From positions 1-6,143 of the forward strand of contig JAAXXA010000189.1 of the NCBI GenBank assembly GCA_013334735.1: a stretch of DNA of 6,143 nt, written 5' to 3'. The notes below the pieces were generated by a model. The model was not told the origin of the DNA. It ran no database searches and saw nothing but the letters and a program-made list of their open reading frames with translations. Numbering within the stretch: position 1 is the stretch's first letter; every line of letters begins with the position of its first letter. Both the position numbers and the translations under genes were made by a program. This document shows positions 1 through 6,131 of this stretch, in pieces. This DNA is from Bacteroidota bacterium. Its GTDB lineage: Bacteria > Bacteroidota > Bacteroidia > Bacteroidales > CG2-30-32-10.

Positions 1-1839
1 CCTTATACCTGTTATTTTGCCTGAAGGAGTAAATCCTTTTTCGGGTACTATATCATCAAAATGGTCAACTACCCTTTTTCTGTCAATATACTTATCGAAC
101 ACGAAATTATATTCAGGAGAATCTGTAAGATTGTTAAATAATTCCTTTTCCCGTATAATACGATTATGGTAACCGGGAGAGTATGGCAATTTATCTTTTC
201 GTTCATTAATTTTAGTAGGAATAATTCCTTCCATCGCATTTCTAATCAAGCTTCTTGGGCAGCCACCTTTTACAAAAAGTCGTAAAGGTACTTCCGACAA
301 AAACTCAAAAATTGTTTTATCTAATAAAGGCACGGAAGAATCCATATCAAACATATTATTTCTATTGTAGATTCTTGATATTATCATTCCCAATCTGCCG
401 CTATTTGTATAATCCTGCATGTAATGAGCATATTCGGCTCCACGAATGTCAGGACAAACGCGGTTTTTATATTTTTTTACAAAATTATCCTGCAAGGTAG
501 TATAAACCTGCCAATCAATTTCTTTATTTTTTTTATTTTTAAGCAACATTGATCGAAGAAATTTGTACCAATTAGTTTGAGACAGGTATTTACTTTTTAA
601 TACTCGTAAAACTGATCTCTGCTCTGTTTTGCTAAATTGTTGTATTAAATTCCATGCTTCATTTAGCTTTCCTTGTTTTATTAATAAATAAATTACTGAA
701 TATCCTTTCCATGAAACCCAATAATCTCCGCCAAAACCGGTAAATAAAATTCGTATATTTTTCTCTTTCGCTGCTTCAAGCAATGCCTTGTCCATATAAA
801 AAAATATATTGGGAAAAGATTCTTCCATTTCAAAGGCTTTTTCTAAATCTGTAAAAGGGCTTATATTAGGGGCTTCCACATAAGATTGAATTATATTAGG
901 ACAATGGCGACCTACAATTTCTATATATTTTCGTTCGTCTTCCTCAATACCTTTGTGACCAATTGGCAATACAGATGAAAAAGCATACAATGGCTTATTT
1001 TTCTTTTGAAGAAGTTCCGATAAAATACATGCAATACTTGTTGAATCAAGTCCGCCGCTAAGTGTGATTCCAACAGGCACATCAGGATTTAATCTTTTTT
1101 CAATTGCTTTGTAAAGTAAATCACGTAAACATTCTTCCCATTCTTCATCTTTTGAAAAATGATATTTACCCTGTGCTTGTAATTCCCAATATTTTGCAAT
1201 AGAAAGTATATTATTTTGCAAGGTCAATGTGCTACCGCCGCAAAGTGTAAATACTTCCTTATTATAAGTCTGACAAGGTGTTCCTTGTTTAAAATGATAT
1301 TCTATAAGGCTTTCTTCATTAAAATAATCAGGTGTAGTTTTAGCTGCCACAACACCTTTCATTTCACTGCAAAAGATAAAAATTTCAGGAGAATCATAAT
1401 AAAATACAGGTCGAAAACCAATGTGGTCAGTGGCAATAAATAAATCATGGTTTTGTTTGTCCCATATAGCGAAAGCAAATTCCCCTTCGAGATAATTCAC
1501 ACATAGCTTTTCCCACTTTTTATATGATAATAAAATAAGTTGAGAATCGGAAGTGTTTGCCAACAAATGTTTATTTACTCCCAGTCGTTCCGACAATTCA
1601 CTTCTGTTGTCTATACGCGCATCAGCAGTAATCACAAGATTTTCTGACTCCAAAGGCAATTGTTCGTCCTTTTGTTGCGGATAAACAAATAAGTTACAAT
1701 GACCAAAAACGATATTTTGTTTTTGCCACAGCCCGCTTCCATCAGTTGCTCTATGAGCAATAGCTTGCCTTATCGCATTTACCGAACTTTCTTCAACTAC
1801 GTTCCCTTTTTTATTAACAATACCGAATATCGCACTCAT
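1..1839 (-). CDS. Lasso peptide macrolactam synthetase (asparagine synthase-like cyclase, C protein), 3' end cut by window
   Basis: This open frame runs unbroken for 613 codons from the ATG at 1839 to the window edge; I checked every in-phase triplet and found no stop. It reads as an asparagine synthetase B homologue. The N-terminal Ntn/glutaminase-like domain starts MSAIFGIV and includes ADARIDNRSEL. The synthetase domain has the PPi-loop SGGLDSTS (residues 261-268) and a second motif, GFGGD (368-372). Residue 2 is Ser where glutamine-hydrolysing AsnB has its catalytic Cys, so ammonia release from glutamine is not expected. That fits lasso cyclases (McjC family), which adenylate an Asp/Glu side chain and join it to the N-terminal amine of the core peptide. 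The B2 gene ends 12 bp upstream, which supports this role over primary asparagine synthesis. Family members are roughly 500-650 residues, so little should be missing. Another amide-forming AsnB homologue is possible but less likely. Confidence 0.9.
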   Translation of the reverse strand, partial: MSAIFGIVNKKGNVVEESSVNAIRQAIAHRATDGSGLWQKQNIVFGHCNLFVYPQQKDEQLPLESENLVITADARIDNRSELSERLGVNKHLLANTSDSQLILLSYKKWEKLCVNYLEGEFAFAIWDKQNHDLFIATDHIGFRPVFYYDSPEIFIFCSEMKGVVAAKTTPDYFNEESLIEYHFKQGTPCQTYNKEVFTLCGGSTLTLQNNILSIAKYWELQAQGKYHFSKDEEWEECLRDLLYKAIEKRLNPDVPVGITLSGGLDSTSIACILSELLQKKNKPLYAFSSVLPIGHKGIEEDERKYIEIVGRHCPNIIQSYVEAPNISPFTDLEKAFEMEESFPNIFFYMDKALLEAAKEKNIRILFTGFGGDYWVSWKGYSVIYLLIKQGKLNEAWNLIQQFSKTEQRSVLRVLKSKYLSQTNWYKFLRSMLLKNKKNKEIDWQVYTTLQDNFVKKYKNRVCPDIRGAEYAHYMQDYTNSGRLGMIISRIYNRNNMFDMDSSVPLLDKTIFEFLSEVPLRLFVKGGCPRSLIRNAMEGIIPTKINERKDKLPYSPGYHNRIIREKELFNNLTDSPEYNFVFDKYIDRKRVVDHFDDIVPEKGFTPSGKITGIR

Positions 1840-1851
1840 AAAATTTATCAA

Positions 1852-2307
1852 TTAACTTACAAAACAACTTACAATAGTAAAAGCAGCCCTGTTTCTCTCA
1901 CCGGTTAAAATAAATCCGTATGATTCTATCCATGCGTGAGCAGACATATTCATTCCTACAATTGAAGCATTTTTACATACACCGAAATATATTGTGCTTA
2001 CTAATTTTCTTCTTTTCAACATCATTTTGGCTGCCAAAGCCTGTTCAAAACACATAGTACGCCAAGGACTTCTCTTTCCTGCTCGCCTGATTGAAAGACT
2101 TATTTTACTAAGTATAACAGGAGGTTCAGTTGAAGCAGGTGGATTGTTGCTAATAACTACTGTTCGTCCCAATAATGGTATAATTTTACGAAACGGCAGG
2201 AATACAAGCATTAACCTTGATATAGCAAGAAAAAACCAAGCTTCGGCAAACAGGATATATTCTTTAAAAGTGACTTTTTTTTTCATTACTTCATATAATT
2301 TGTACAT
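1852..2307 (-). CDS. Lasso peptide biosynthesis B2 protein (transglutaminase-like leader peptidase)
   Basis: The 151-residue protein matches the short stand-alone B2 form (Transglut_core3 type), which removes the leader from the precursor peptide before ring closure. An N-terminal hydrophobic helical stretch (about residues 18-39) precedes the signature block RRAGKRSPWRTMCFEQALAA, where Cys86 is the expected nucleophile, then MMLKRRK. The block SAHAWIES holds the expected catalytic His124, and GFILTGE follows. No obvious Asp stands where the third catalytic residue would be; Glu128 or Glu137 are candidates. It lies 10 bp after the kinase-like gene and 12 bp before the cyclase gene, so translation in one operon is likely. 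Met8 is an alternative start, but the first ATG fits the tight spacing. In split-B systems this protein needs a PqqD-like B1 to hold the leader, and no B1 is present in the window. Confidence 0.9.
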   Translation of the reverse strand: MYKLYEVMKKKVTFKEYILFAEAWFFLAISRLMLVFLPFRKIIPLLGRTVVISNNPPASTEPPVILSKISLSIRRAGKRSPWRTMCFEQALAAKMMLKRRKLVSTIYFGVCKNASIVGMNMSAHAWIESYGFILTGERNRAAFTIVSCFVS

Positions 2308-2317
2308 CCCACATCAA

Positions 2318-3220
2318 TTATAAAAATGTTTCAACATATTTTAAAAGTTCATCAGGATTACATTCCAAAGGTCTGCATACTTCGTAAATACTACTATTTT
2401 GAACAATATCCGTAAGAAGTGTAAAACATAGCGCTCTTAACGAATTATTGTGTATAAGCATCGGGCGGTACACCTGTTTTGTTAATGCATCAAAAGCTTC
2501 AGTTCCTTTTAATTTTCTTGAAACAATCTGAGGAATTTCCTGTTTTCTAAGAATAAAGACTTTGCTAACAGAATAACTGTTTGTGTTGAAATTGTCATGA
2601 AAAAATATACCGTACTTATCTATATCGTGTTTAACCCGGAATGAACGGTCGCGAAATAATGCATCATTTAATTTATCTAATGTATCATCCCACAATTTCA
2701 TCATAGGATACGATGCAGAAACAGTTATTTTTGAATTTTCATTTTTTTTAATAACCACCACATCATCACTAAAAACAGTATTTCCATTTTTTAGCAAACC
2801 GGCAAGTGTTGTTGATTTACCTGCTTGTGAATCGCCCGTAATAAAAACCAATTCATCATTTTTTATAATAGCGGAAGCATGCAGAGGCAGCAAACCTCTT
2901 TGCAATAATATAGCAGCAATAGCAGTTGCAAGCACATATAGCCTTATACTGCGCATATCCTGAACATTAGTAAAAGGTTCAATAATAATTTTATTACCAT
3001 TTGCAGCATAATAACCGGCTATGTCATATACTTTAAAAAGCAATTCATTATCGGTAATATAATATGAAAAATTTTTAGTAGAAACAGAAATATCTTCTTT
3101 TATTTCAGGCATTTTTCCCAATACAAATTCAACATCAGGTAAATCAAATTCCATAGGAAGCAGTTCCGGAAATTCAATTTCGGATGCTATATGTAAGCCA
3201 AAACCCCAGTATTTATACAT
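2318..3220 (-). CDS. HPr kinase/phosphorylase-like P-loop kinase of a lasso peptide cluster
   Basis: The 300-residue protein has the C-terminal kinase fold of HPr kinase. LHASAI (113-118) comes just before the Walker A loop GDSQAGKST (129-137), and FSDDVVVI (150-157) carries the acidic pair (Asp152, Asp153) seen after the P-loop in HprK. The N-terminal 100 residues, starting MYKYWGFGLHIASEIEFPEL, look like the variable domain of HprK-related proteins found in RiPP clusters. Kinases of this family in some lasso clusters, such as the paeninodin type, phosphorylate the C-terminal Ser of the precursor. I infer a similar tailoring role here from the adjacent B2 and cyclase genes. Regulation of sugar uptake through HPr is unlikely in this context. 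The gene starts 22 bp after the Fe-S protein gene, and B2 follows 10 bp after its stop. Its peptide target cannot be identified in this window. Confidence 0.82.
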   Translation of the reverse strand: MYKYWGFGLHIASEIEFPELLPMEFDLPDVEFVLGKMPEIKEDISVSTKNFSYYITDNELLFKVYDIAGYYAANGNKIIIEPFTNVQDMRSIRLYVLATAIAAILLQRGLLPLHASAIIKNDELVFITGDSQAGKSTTLAGLLKNGNTVFSDDVVVIKKNENSKITVSASYPMMKLWDDTLDKLNDALFRDRSFRVKHDIDKYGIFFHDNFNTNSYSVSKVFILRKQEIPQIVSRKLKGTEAFDALTKQVYRPMLIHNNSLRALCFTLLTDIVQNSSIYEVCRPLECNPDELLKYVETFL

Positions 3221-3242
3221 TTTTTATTTATTAAAATTGATT

Positions 3243-3929
3243 TTAACCAATAAACAACCCTTCAATTCTAACTTTATAACTTCCATCTTTCAATTTTGTA
3301 ACAGCATTAACTAAACCGCTGTGGCGCCATTGTAGCATACATCTACGAGGCATGAACCAATATCTCTTACCCAAAGTTATTTCCTTATTTGACTCTTTAA
3401 TAATACCTTCATAACCCTGAGCAACATAATATCCAATATCTATAAAGCCTTCCGACCTAGGGCGCAAGGGACCTGTTACAAACCAGTCAATAACACCATT
3501 TCTTGCATCAACACTTGCAACTGTGCCACAATGAGTAACAGGGCAACCACACGACATACCCATAGGACGCCCAATCATTACATCACCTTTTTTTACGCCA
3601 AGTTCTTTCACTAATGCGGGATTGTATGGCAATATCGTTTCTCTTGGACCGGGTTCGTTTGGAAAACAATCAAGAATAAAGTCAAATTCGCGTTGTAAAT
3701 TATCTTTCCAATTAAGCTTTTCACCAATTCCCAAATCTTCTTTTGTACATATAAAACAAGCTTTCAAATCAGATTTATCATCCAATTTTCCTGCAATATG
3801 AATACATTTTTTTAATTCATCTTCGCCTTTATCTACAATGTTTGCAAAATCGTTACATGTTTTGTAACCGCAGGCTCCACAGTCTAAATTGGGAAGTAGC
3901 TCCAAAGTTATTTTCTGAATTTCAGTCAT
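3243..3929 (-). CDS. (Fe-S)-binding protein with N-terminal ACS/RnfB-type 4Fe-4S motif, function unknown
   Basis: The 228-residue protein begins with a four-cysteine motif, Cys17-x2-Cys20-x4-Cys25-x16-Cys42 (DCGACGYKTC core). This spacing is that of the 4Fe-4S domain shared by RnfB and the corrinoid protein of acetyl-CoA synthase. A CFIC pair follows (Cys58, Cys61). The C-terminal half has its own conserved-looking cluster: GRPMGMSCGCPVTHCG (Cys127, Cys129, Cys134), a GPLRPRSEGFIDIGYY segment, and FMPRRCMLQWRHSG with Cys197. I see no signal peptide or membrane segment, so it is probably cytoplasmic. It lies 10 bp after the last relic codons of a cysteine desulfurase and downstream of a metal-type GTPase. 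This suggests a cluster carrier, scaffold or electron donor for a metallocentre. I do not recognise a named family for the C-terminal half, so the function is open. Confidence 0.8.
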   Translation of the reverse strand: MTEIQKITLELLPNLDCGACGYKTCNDFANIVDKGEDELKKCIHIAGKLDDKSDLKACFICTKEDLGIGEKLNWKDNLQREFDFILDCFPNEPGPRETILPYNPALVKELGVKKGDVMIGRPMGMSCGCPVTHCGTVASVDARNGVIDWFVTGPLRPRSEGFIDIGYYVAQGYEGIIKESNKEITLGKRYWFMPRRCMLQWRHSGLVNAVTKLKDGSYKVRIEGLFIG

Positions 3930-3939
3930 ATTAAAAATT

Positions 3940-4225
3940 TTAAAAAATTGATTTTAATTTATGTATTTCCTGTAATACTATTTTAGTAAAGTAATTATGT
4001 ATTAAACCTGCCAATACTCACTCTTATAGCTTCTCTTACTTCAAATTGATTTTTCACAATAGCTTGCAAAACCTATGCTTGTATGCAGCACCGTTATAAA
4101 TATAAACTTGATGCATTACCGAAATTATCAGTCAAATATGGTAACATCGCTTCAAATACACTGCTGTCTAATTGTGTTGTAGCAGCATTATCAAGATAAA
4201 TATTTTTTGTATTATTCGCCAACAT
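3940..4225 (-). pseudogene. Internally deleted remnant of a NifS/IscS-type cysteine desulfurase
   Basis: An ATG at 4225 overlaps the last 14 bases of the GTPase gene and opens 43 codons ending at 4094. They include NIYLDNAATT (8-17) and a segment ending LPYLTDNFGNASS, the classic N-terminus of class-V aminotransferase-fold cysteine desulfurases. A stop then intervenes. From 4072 another frame reads VLQAIVKNQF and continues to EVREAIRVSIGRFNT, the family's C-terminal signature, before a stop at 3997-3995. After a further frame change, NYFTKIVLQEIHKLKSIF (3996-3943) forms the expected C-terminal helix, with a stop at 3942-3940. About 95 codons' worth of DNA remains where an intact gene has about 380. 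The PLP-binding Lys and the catalytic Cys loop are gone, and GTGCTGCATACAAGC near 4078-4092 may be a scrap of that loop. The start overlap and the 10-bp gap to the next gene preserve the original operon layout. It cannot encode an active enzyme. Confidence 0.87.
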
Positions 4226-4913
4226 AGAACAGATCATTTTCCATTGTACGAAGCACTCCAAAGTGATTTTTTGCGCCTATTTCTTTTTTTCCAACACAAA
4301 TTGTACATGTTCCTACAGGTGGATTTCCTTTAAGAAACATAGGCTTTTCAATATCTTTTGATTTTAAAATATCTCTTACAATCGGGTCTATTCCTATTCC
4401 GTAAAGTGCATTACTCTCCACAACAGTAATGTCTTTAGCTGCTTCAAGTATTCTGTATCTGAACACTTCCCTTTCTGCCTGTGAAACCAGATCAATTTTT
4501 GTTATTACGCTTATATCCGCGAGTGTTAGCATAGGACCTATTTTCCTTGGCAAATTCATTCCGCTCGTTGCTTCAAGAACTACAATACCAAGTGAATTTT
4601 CAACATAAGGCGAACACCTTAAACAAAGTCCTGCTGTTTCTACAAATAAGTAATCGGCTCCTTCCTGCTCAGCCCATTCAACTACTTCATCCAGTACTAC
4701 CACATTACAATGATCGGGGCACAGCTCCCCAGAATATATTTTTTTAGTAGGGATATTAAATTCTTTTTTTAATTGTTCGTCCTCATCGGCATATAATACA
4801 TCTATTTTTAAAAATGCAGGTTTTAGATTTTTTTTAATTATCCTGCGTATTACTTGTCTTATTACTGTTGTTTTTCCGCATGTTGACGGTCCTGCAAAAA
4901 TTATTAGTTTCAT
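4212..4913 (-). CDS. SIMIBI-class GTP-binding protein, HypB/UreG/CobW-like, cysteine-rich
   Basis: The 233-residue P-loop protein starts almost directly with Walker A, GPSTCGKTT (8-16). Asp38 lies in an acidic loop (KIDVLYADEDE), the switch-like segment is VETAGLC (91-97), and the guanine-specificity motif is TKID (138-141). A Ser-Asn-Ala at 167-169 is in the place of the G5 loop. This layout is that of metal-delivery GTPases such as HypB and UreG. It carries three possible metal or Fe-S ligand sets: CPDHC (Cys65, His68, Cys69), Cys97-x2-Cys100, and Cys203-x2-Cys206 in the C-terminal tail. No membrane segment is visible. The ABC ATPase gene is upstream, separated by a repeat array. A dead cysteine desulfurase gene overlaps its 3' end and an Fe-S protein gene follows. 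I infer GTP-driven insertion of a metal or cluster into an unknown target. The usual HypB/UreG partner genes are absent here. Confidence 0.82.
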   Translation of the reverse strand: MKLIIFAGPSTCGKTTVIRQVIRRIIKKNLKPAFLKIDVLYADEDEQLKKEFNIPTKKIYSGELCPDHCNVVVLDEVVEWAEQEGADYLFVETAGLCLRCSPYVENSLGIVVLEATSGMNLPRKIGPMLTLADISVITKIDLVSQAEREVFRYRILEAAKDITVVESNALYGIGIDPIVRDILKSKDIEKPMFLKGNPPVGTCTICVGKKEIGAKNHFGVLRTMENDLFYVGE

Positions 4914-4958
4914 GCTTTATGTTTTTATTTAAACTGTTTTGAGGCTGTTTCTACTTTT

Positions 4959-5098
4959 GTCATACTGAGGAGACTCGCCTGTCGCGAGGCGTCTCATCTT
5001 TATTGTCATACTGAGGAGGCTCGCACTTCATGATTCGTCTCATCTATATTGTCATACTGAGGAGACTCGCACTTCGCGAGTCGTCTCGAAGTATGGCG
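4959..5098. repeat. Three tandem 46-bp palindromic repeat units
   Basis: Units start at 4959, 5005 and 5051 with the identical head GTCATACTGAGGAG, giving an exact 46-bp period. Each core is an imperfect palindrome around CTCGC...GCGAG, followed by CGTCTC. Unit 3 is the fullest, with GACTCGC facing GCGAGTC across a 5-base loop. It alone has the closing arm AGTATGGC, which mirrors the opening GTCATACT. Units 1 and 2 end instead in ATCTTTATT or ATCTATATT. Unit 2 has a degraded core (TTCATGATTCG). GC content is well above that of the flanks. This resembles dispersed REP-like or MITE-like palindromes of Bacteroidota genomes. In RNA it would form strong hairpins that could stabilise or attenuate the operon transcript. 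Confidence 0.9.
5052..5097. terminator. Possible hairpin in repeat unit 3 (attenuator or RNA-stability element)
   Basis: The 7-bp stem GACTCGC/GCGAGTC with loop ACTTC extends through AG/CT pairs after a one-base bulge. The outer arms CATACT and AGTATG can close it. There is no run of T after it in either direction, so a classical intrinsic terminator is not supported. Partial termination or mRNA processing between the ATPase and GTPase genes is possible. Confidence 0.3.
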
Positions 5099-5109
5099 TG
5101 CTAATATTG

Positions 5110-5943
5110 CTATTTATGTTTTTTTCTATTTAAATATATTTTATAACTTCCTGCCAGACCTTCCATTTGTTCACTGAAAATATTATCTGTTATTTCCTCA
5201 CCTGCCCTGATAAGCTTTCGGAATTCAAGCATTACATCATCAATTTTTTTCAACCCGATAGCTGCCATTTTTTCTTCAGCATTGGTTGTGATCATTTTTT
5301 GCATTGCCCCGTTTTTCATTATTATTCTGAAGTCTGAGAGCAATGCTATTCGTGGGTCGTGTGTTACGAAAACAAATATTTTTTCGTATTTTTTTAATAG
5401 TTTAAGAGCTTTTGTCCTGTGAATCCCGGCATTTTCAATTTCATCAAGTAATATTATAGGAGAATTTCCTATTATTACTGCATCAGCAATCAATAGAGCT
5501 CTTGTTTGTCCTCCCGAAAGTCCTGTCATCGCTGTCTTTTTTATTATTGCTTCTCCTGTTAACTGATTGGCGAAATCAAGTGTTTCTTCAATCATAAATT
5601 CTGCTTTTTCAGAACCTCTTATTTTTGCATGAATTTTTAAAAATTCTCCTACAGGTAAATCGGATAAAAAATTTGTATGCTGCGAAATCATCGCTATCGG
5701 GTGTTTTGAAGGATCAAATGAAAAATCTTCAGGAATAGGCTCGTCATTTATTAATATTGTTCTTTCGGATGGTGTGTTTTTGTTGGCAAATAATTCTATA
5801 TCGTTAATCAAAGTCGTTTTTCCACAACCGGTGGGACCAACAATACTTATTATATCTCCCATATTTAGATCGAACCTCTCTACTTTTTCCGCTTGACCAT
5901 CTTTTCCTATTCCTCCTTTTATTGTGATTTTTGATATTTCCAT
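5110..5943 (-). CDS. Soluble ABC-type ATPase without a permease, putative assembly or maturation factor
   Basis: The 277-residue protein has a complete ABC nucleotide-binding domain. Walker A is GPTGCGKTT (36-44), the Q-loop Gln is at 88 (MISQHT), the signature is LSGGQ (142-146), Walker B is IILLDE (163-168), and the switch is His195 (VTHDP). A C-terminal extension of about 75 residues (from about 203) is mostly charged helix and not a transporter domain. No transmembrane segment occurs in it and no permease gene is adjacent. This argues for a soluble role, as with SufC, rather than import or export. The residues after Walker B are ENAGIH where SALD is usual, so this is a divergent subfamily. 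It is the first gene of the minus-strand series, with a promoter-like element 45 bp upstream. The downstream GTPase, desulfurase relic and Fe-S protein genes suggest ATP-driven cofactor assembly. An exporter for the lasso peptide is a less likely reading. Confidence 0.83.
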   Translation of the reverse strand: MEISKITIKGGIGKDGQAEKVERFDLNMGDIISIVGPTGCGKTTLINDIELFANKNTPSERTILINDEPIPEDFSFDPSKHPIAMISQHTNFLSDLPVGEFLKIHAKIRGSEKAEFMIEETLDFANQLTGEAIIKKTAMTGLSGGQTRALLIADAVIIGNSPIILLDEIENAGIHRTKALKLLKKYEKIFVFVTHDPRIALLSDFRIIMKNGAMQKMITTNAEEKMAAIGLKKIDDVMLEFRKLIRAGEEITDNIFSEQMEGLAGSYKIYLNRKKHK

Positions 5944-5987
5944 TTTTTATTATTTTTATTTCTATTTAAAGCTATTGGAATTGTAAG

Positions 5988-5995
5988 CAAAAGTA
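5988..5995 (-). promoter_or_regulatory. Bacteroidota-type -7 promoter element for the minus-strand gene series
   Basis: On the minus strand this reads TACTTTTG followed by C, a full match to the TAnnTTTG consensus for Bacteroidota sigma-70-type promoters. It lies 44 bp before the ABC ATPase start codon, a plausible leader length. No clear TTG -33 box stands 19-21 bp upstream, so the call rests on one motif in AT-rich DNA. Confidence 0.42.
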
Positions 5996-6002
5996 AAATA
6001 AT

Positions 6003-6021
6003 TTCAGATTATAAAACTGAA
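6003..6021. promoter_or_regulatory. Imperfect palindrome, possible operator
   Basis: TTCAG (6003-6007) and CTGAA (6017-6021) form 5-bp inverted arms around an AT-rich centre. They overlap the place where the -33 region of the minus-strand promoter would be, so a dimeric regulator could bind there. Short AT-rich palindromes are common by chance, so this is weak. Confidence 0.2.
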
Positions 6022-6086
6022 TAATAACAGAATGTATAAAATCCATTTACTTTTATTAAAAAGAAAATCTGATTCATATTATTTTT

Positions 6087-6094
6087 TATCTTTA
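6087..6094 (+). promoter_or_regulatory. Possible -7 element for a divergent plus-strand gene
   Basis: TATCTTTA followed by C is a one-base variant of TAnnTTTG, 37 bp before the ATG at 6132. The spacing suits a short leader. No convincing -33 box is visible. Confidence 0.3.
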
Positions 6095-6131
6095 CACCAA
6101 ATTTATTTTAAATTTATAAAACTACTCAATT

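Larger units (their letters stand above)
4914..5109. other. Intergenic gap filled mainly by a repeat array
   Basis: This 196-bp gap separates the ABC ATPase gene from the GTPase gene. About 140 bp of it is the palindromic repeat array at 4959-5098. The rest (4914-4958 and 5099-5109) is AT-rich and has no recognisable gene. The other gaps in the minus-strand series are short or filled by the pseudogene, so this one was probably enlarged by the repeats. Confidence 0.75.

Noticed and set aside
255..1908. Plus-strand open frames at 255-500, 1216-1443 and 1699-1908
   Set aside because: All are antisense to, or straddle the start of, the uninterrupted cyclase frame and show no family features.
1994..2323. 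109-codon plus-strand open frame
   Set aside because: It lies antisense to the B2 gene, whose family motifs are clear; its translation has no recognisable domain.
2318..3220. Genuine HPr kinase/phosphorylase controlling carbon uptake
   Set aside because: The neighbours are lasso-peptide genes, the N-terminal domain is not recognisably that of HprK, and no PTS gene is present.
4547..4747. 66-codon plus-strand open frame
   Set aside because: It is antisense to the GTPase gene across its motifs and has no recognisable features.
4960..5043. 27-codon minus-strand frame considered as a lasso precursor
   Set aside because: It is made entirely of repeat units and has no leader motif or plausible core peptide.
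4959..5098. CRISPR array
   Set aside because: There are only three units, contiguous without unique spacers, and each is itself a palindrome; no cas gene is nearby.
5110..5943. ATP-binding subunit of a lasso-peptide exporter
   Set aside because: It has no membrane domain and no adjacent permease, and lasso exporters are usually fused ABC transporters; it groups by position with the cofactor-type genes.
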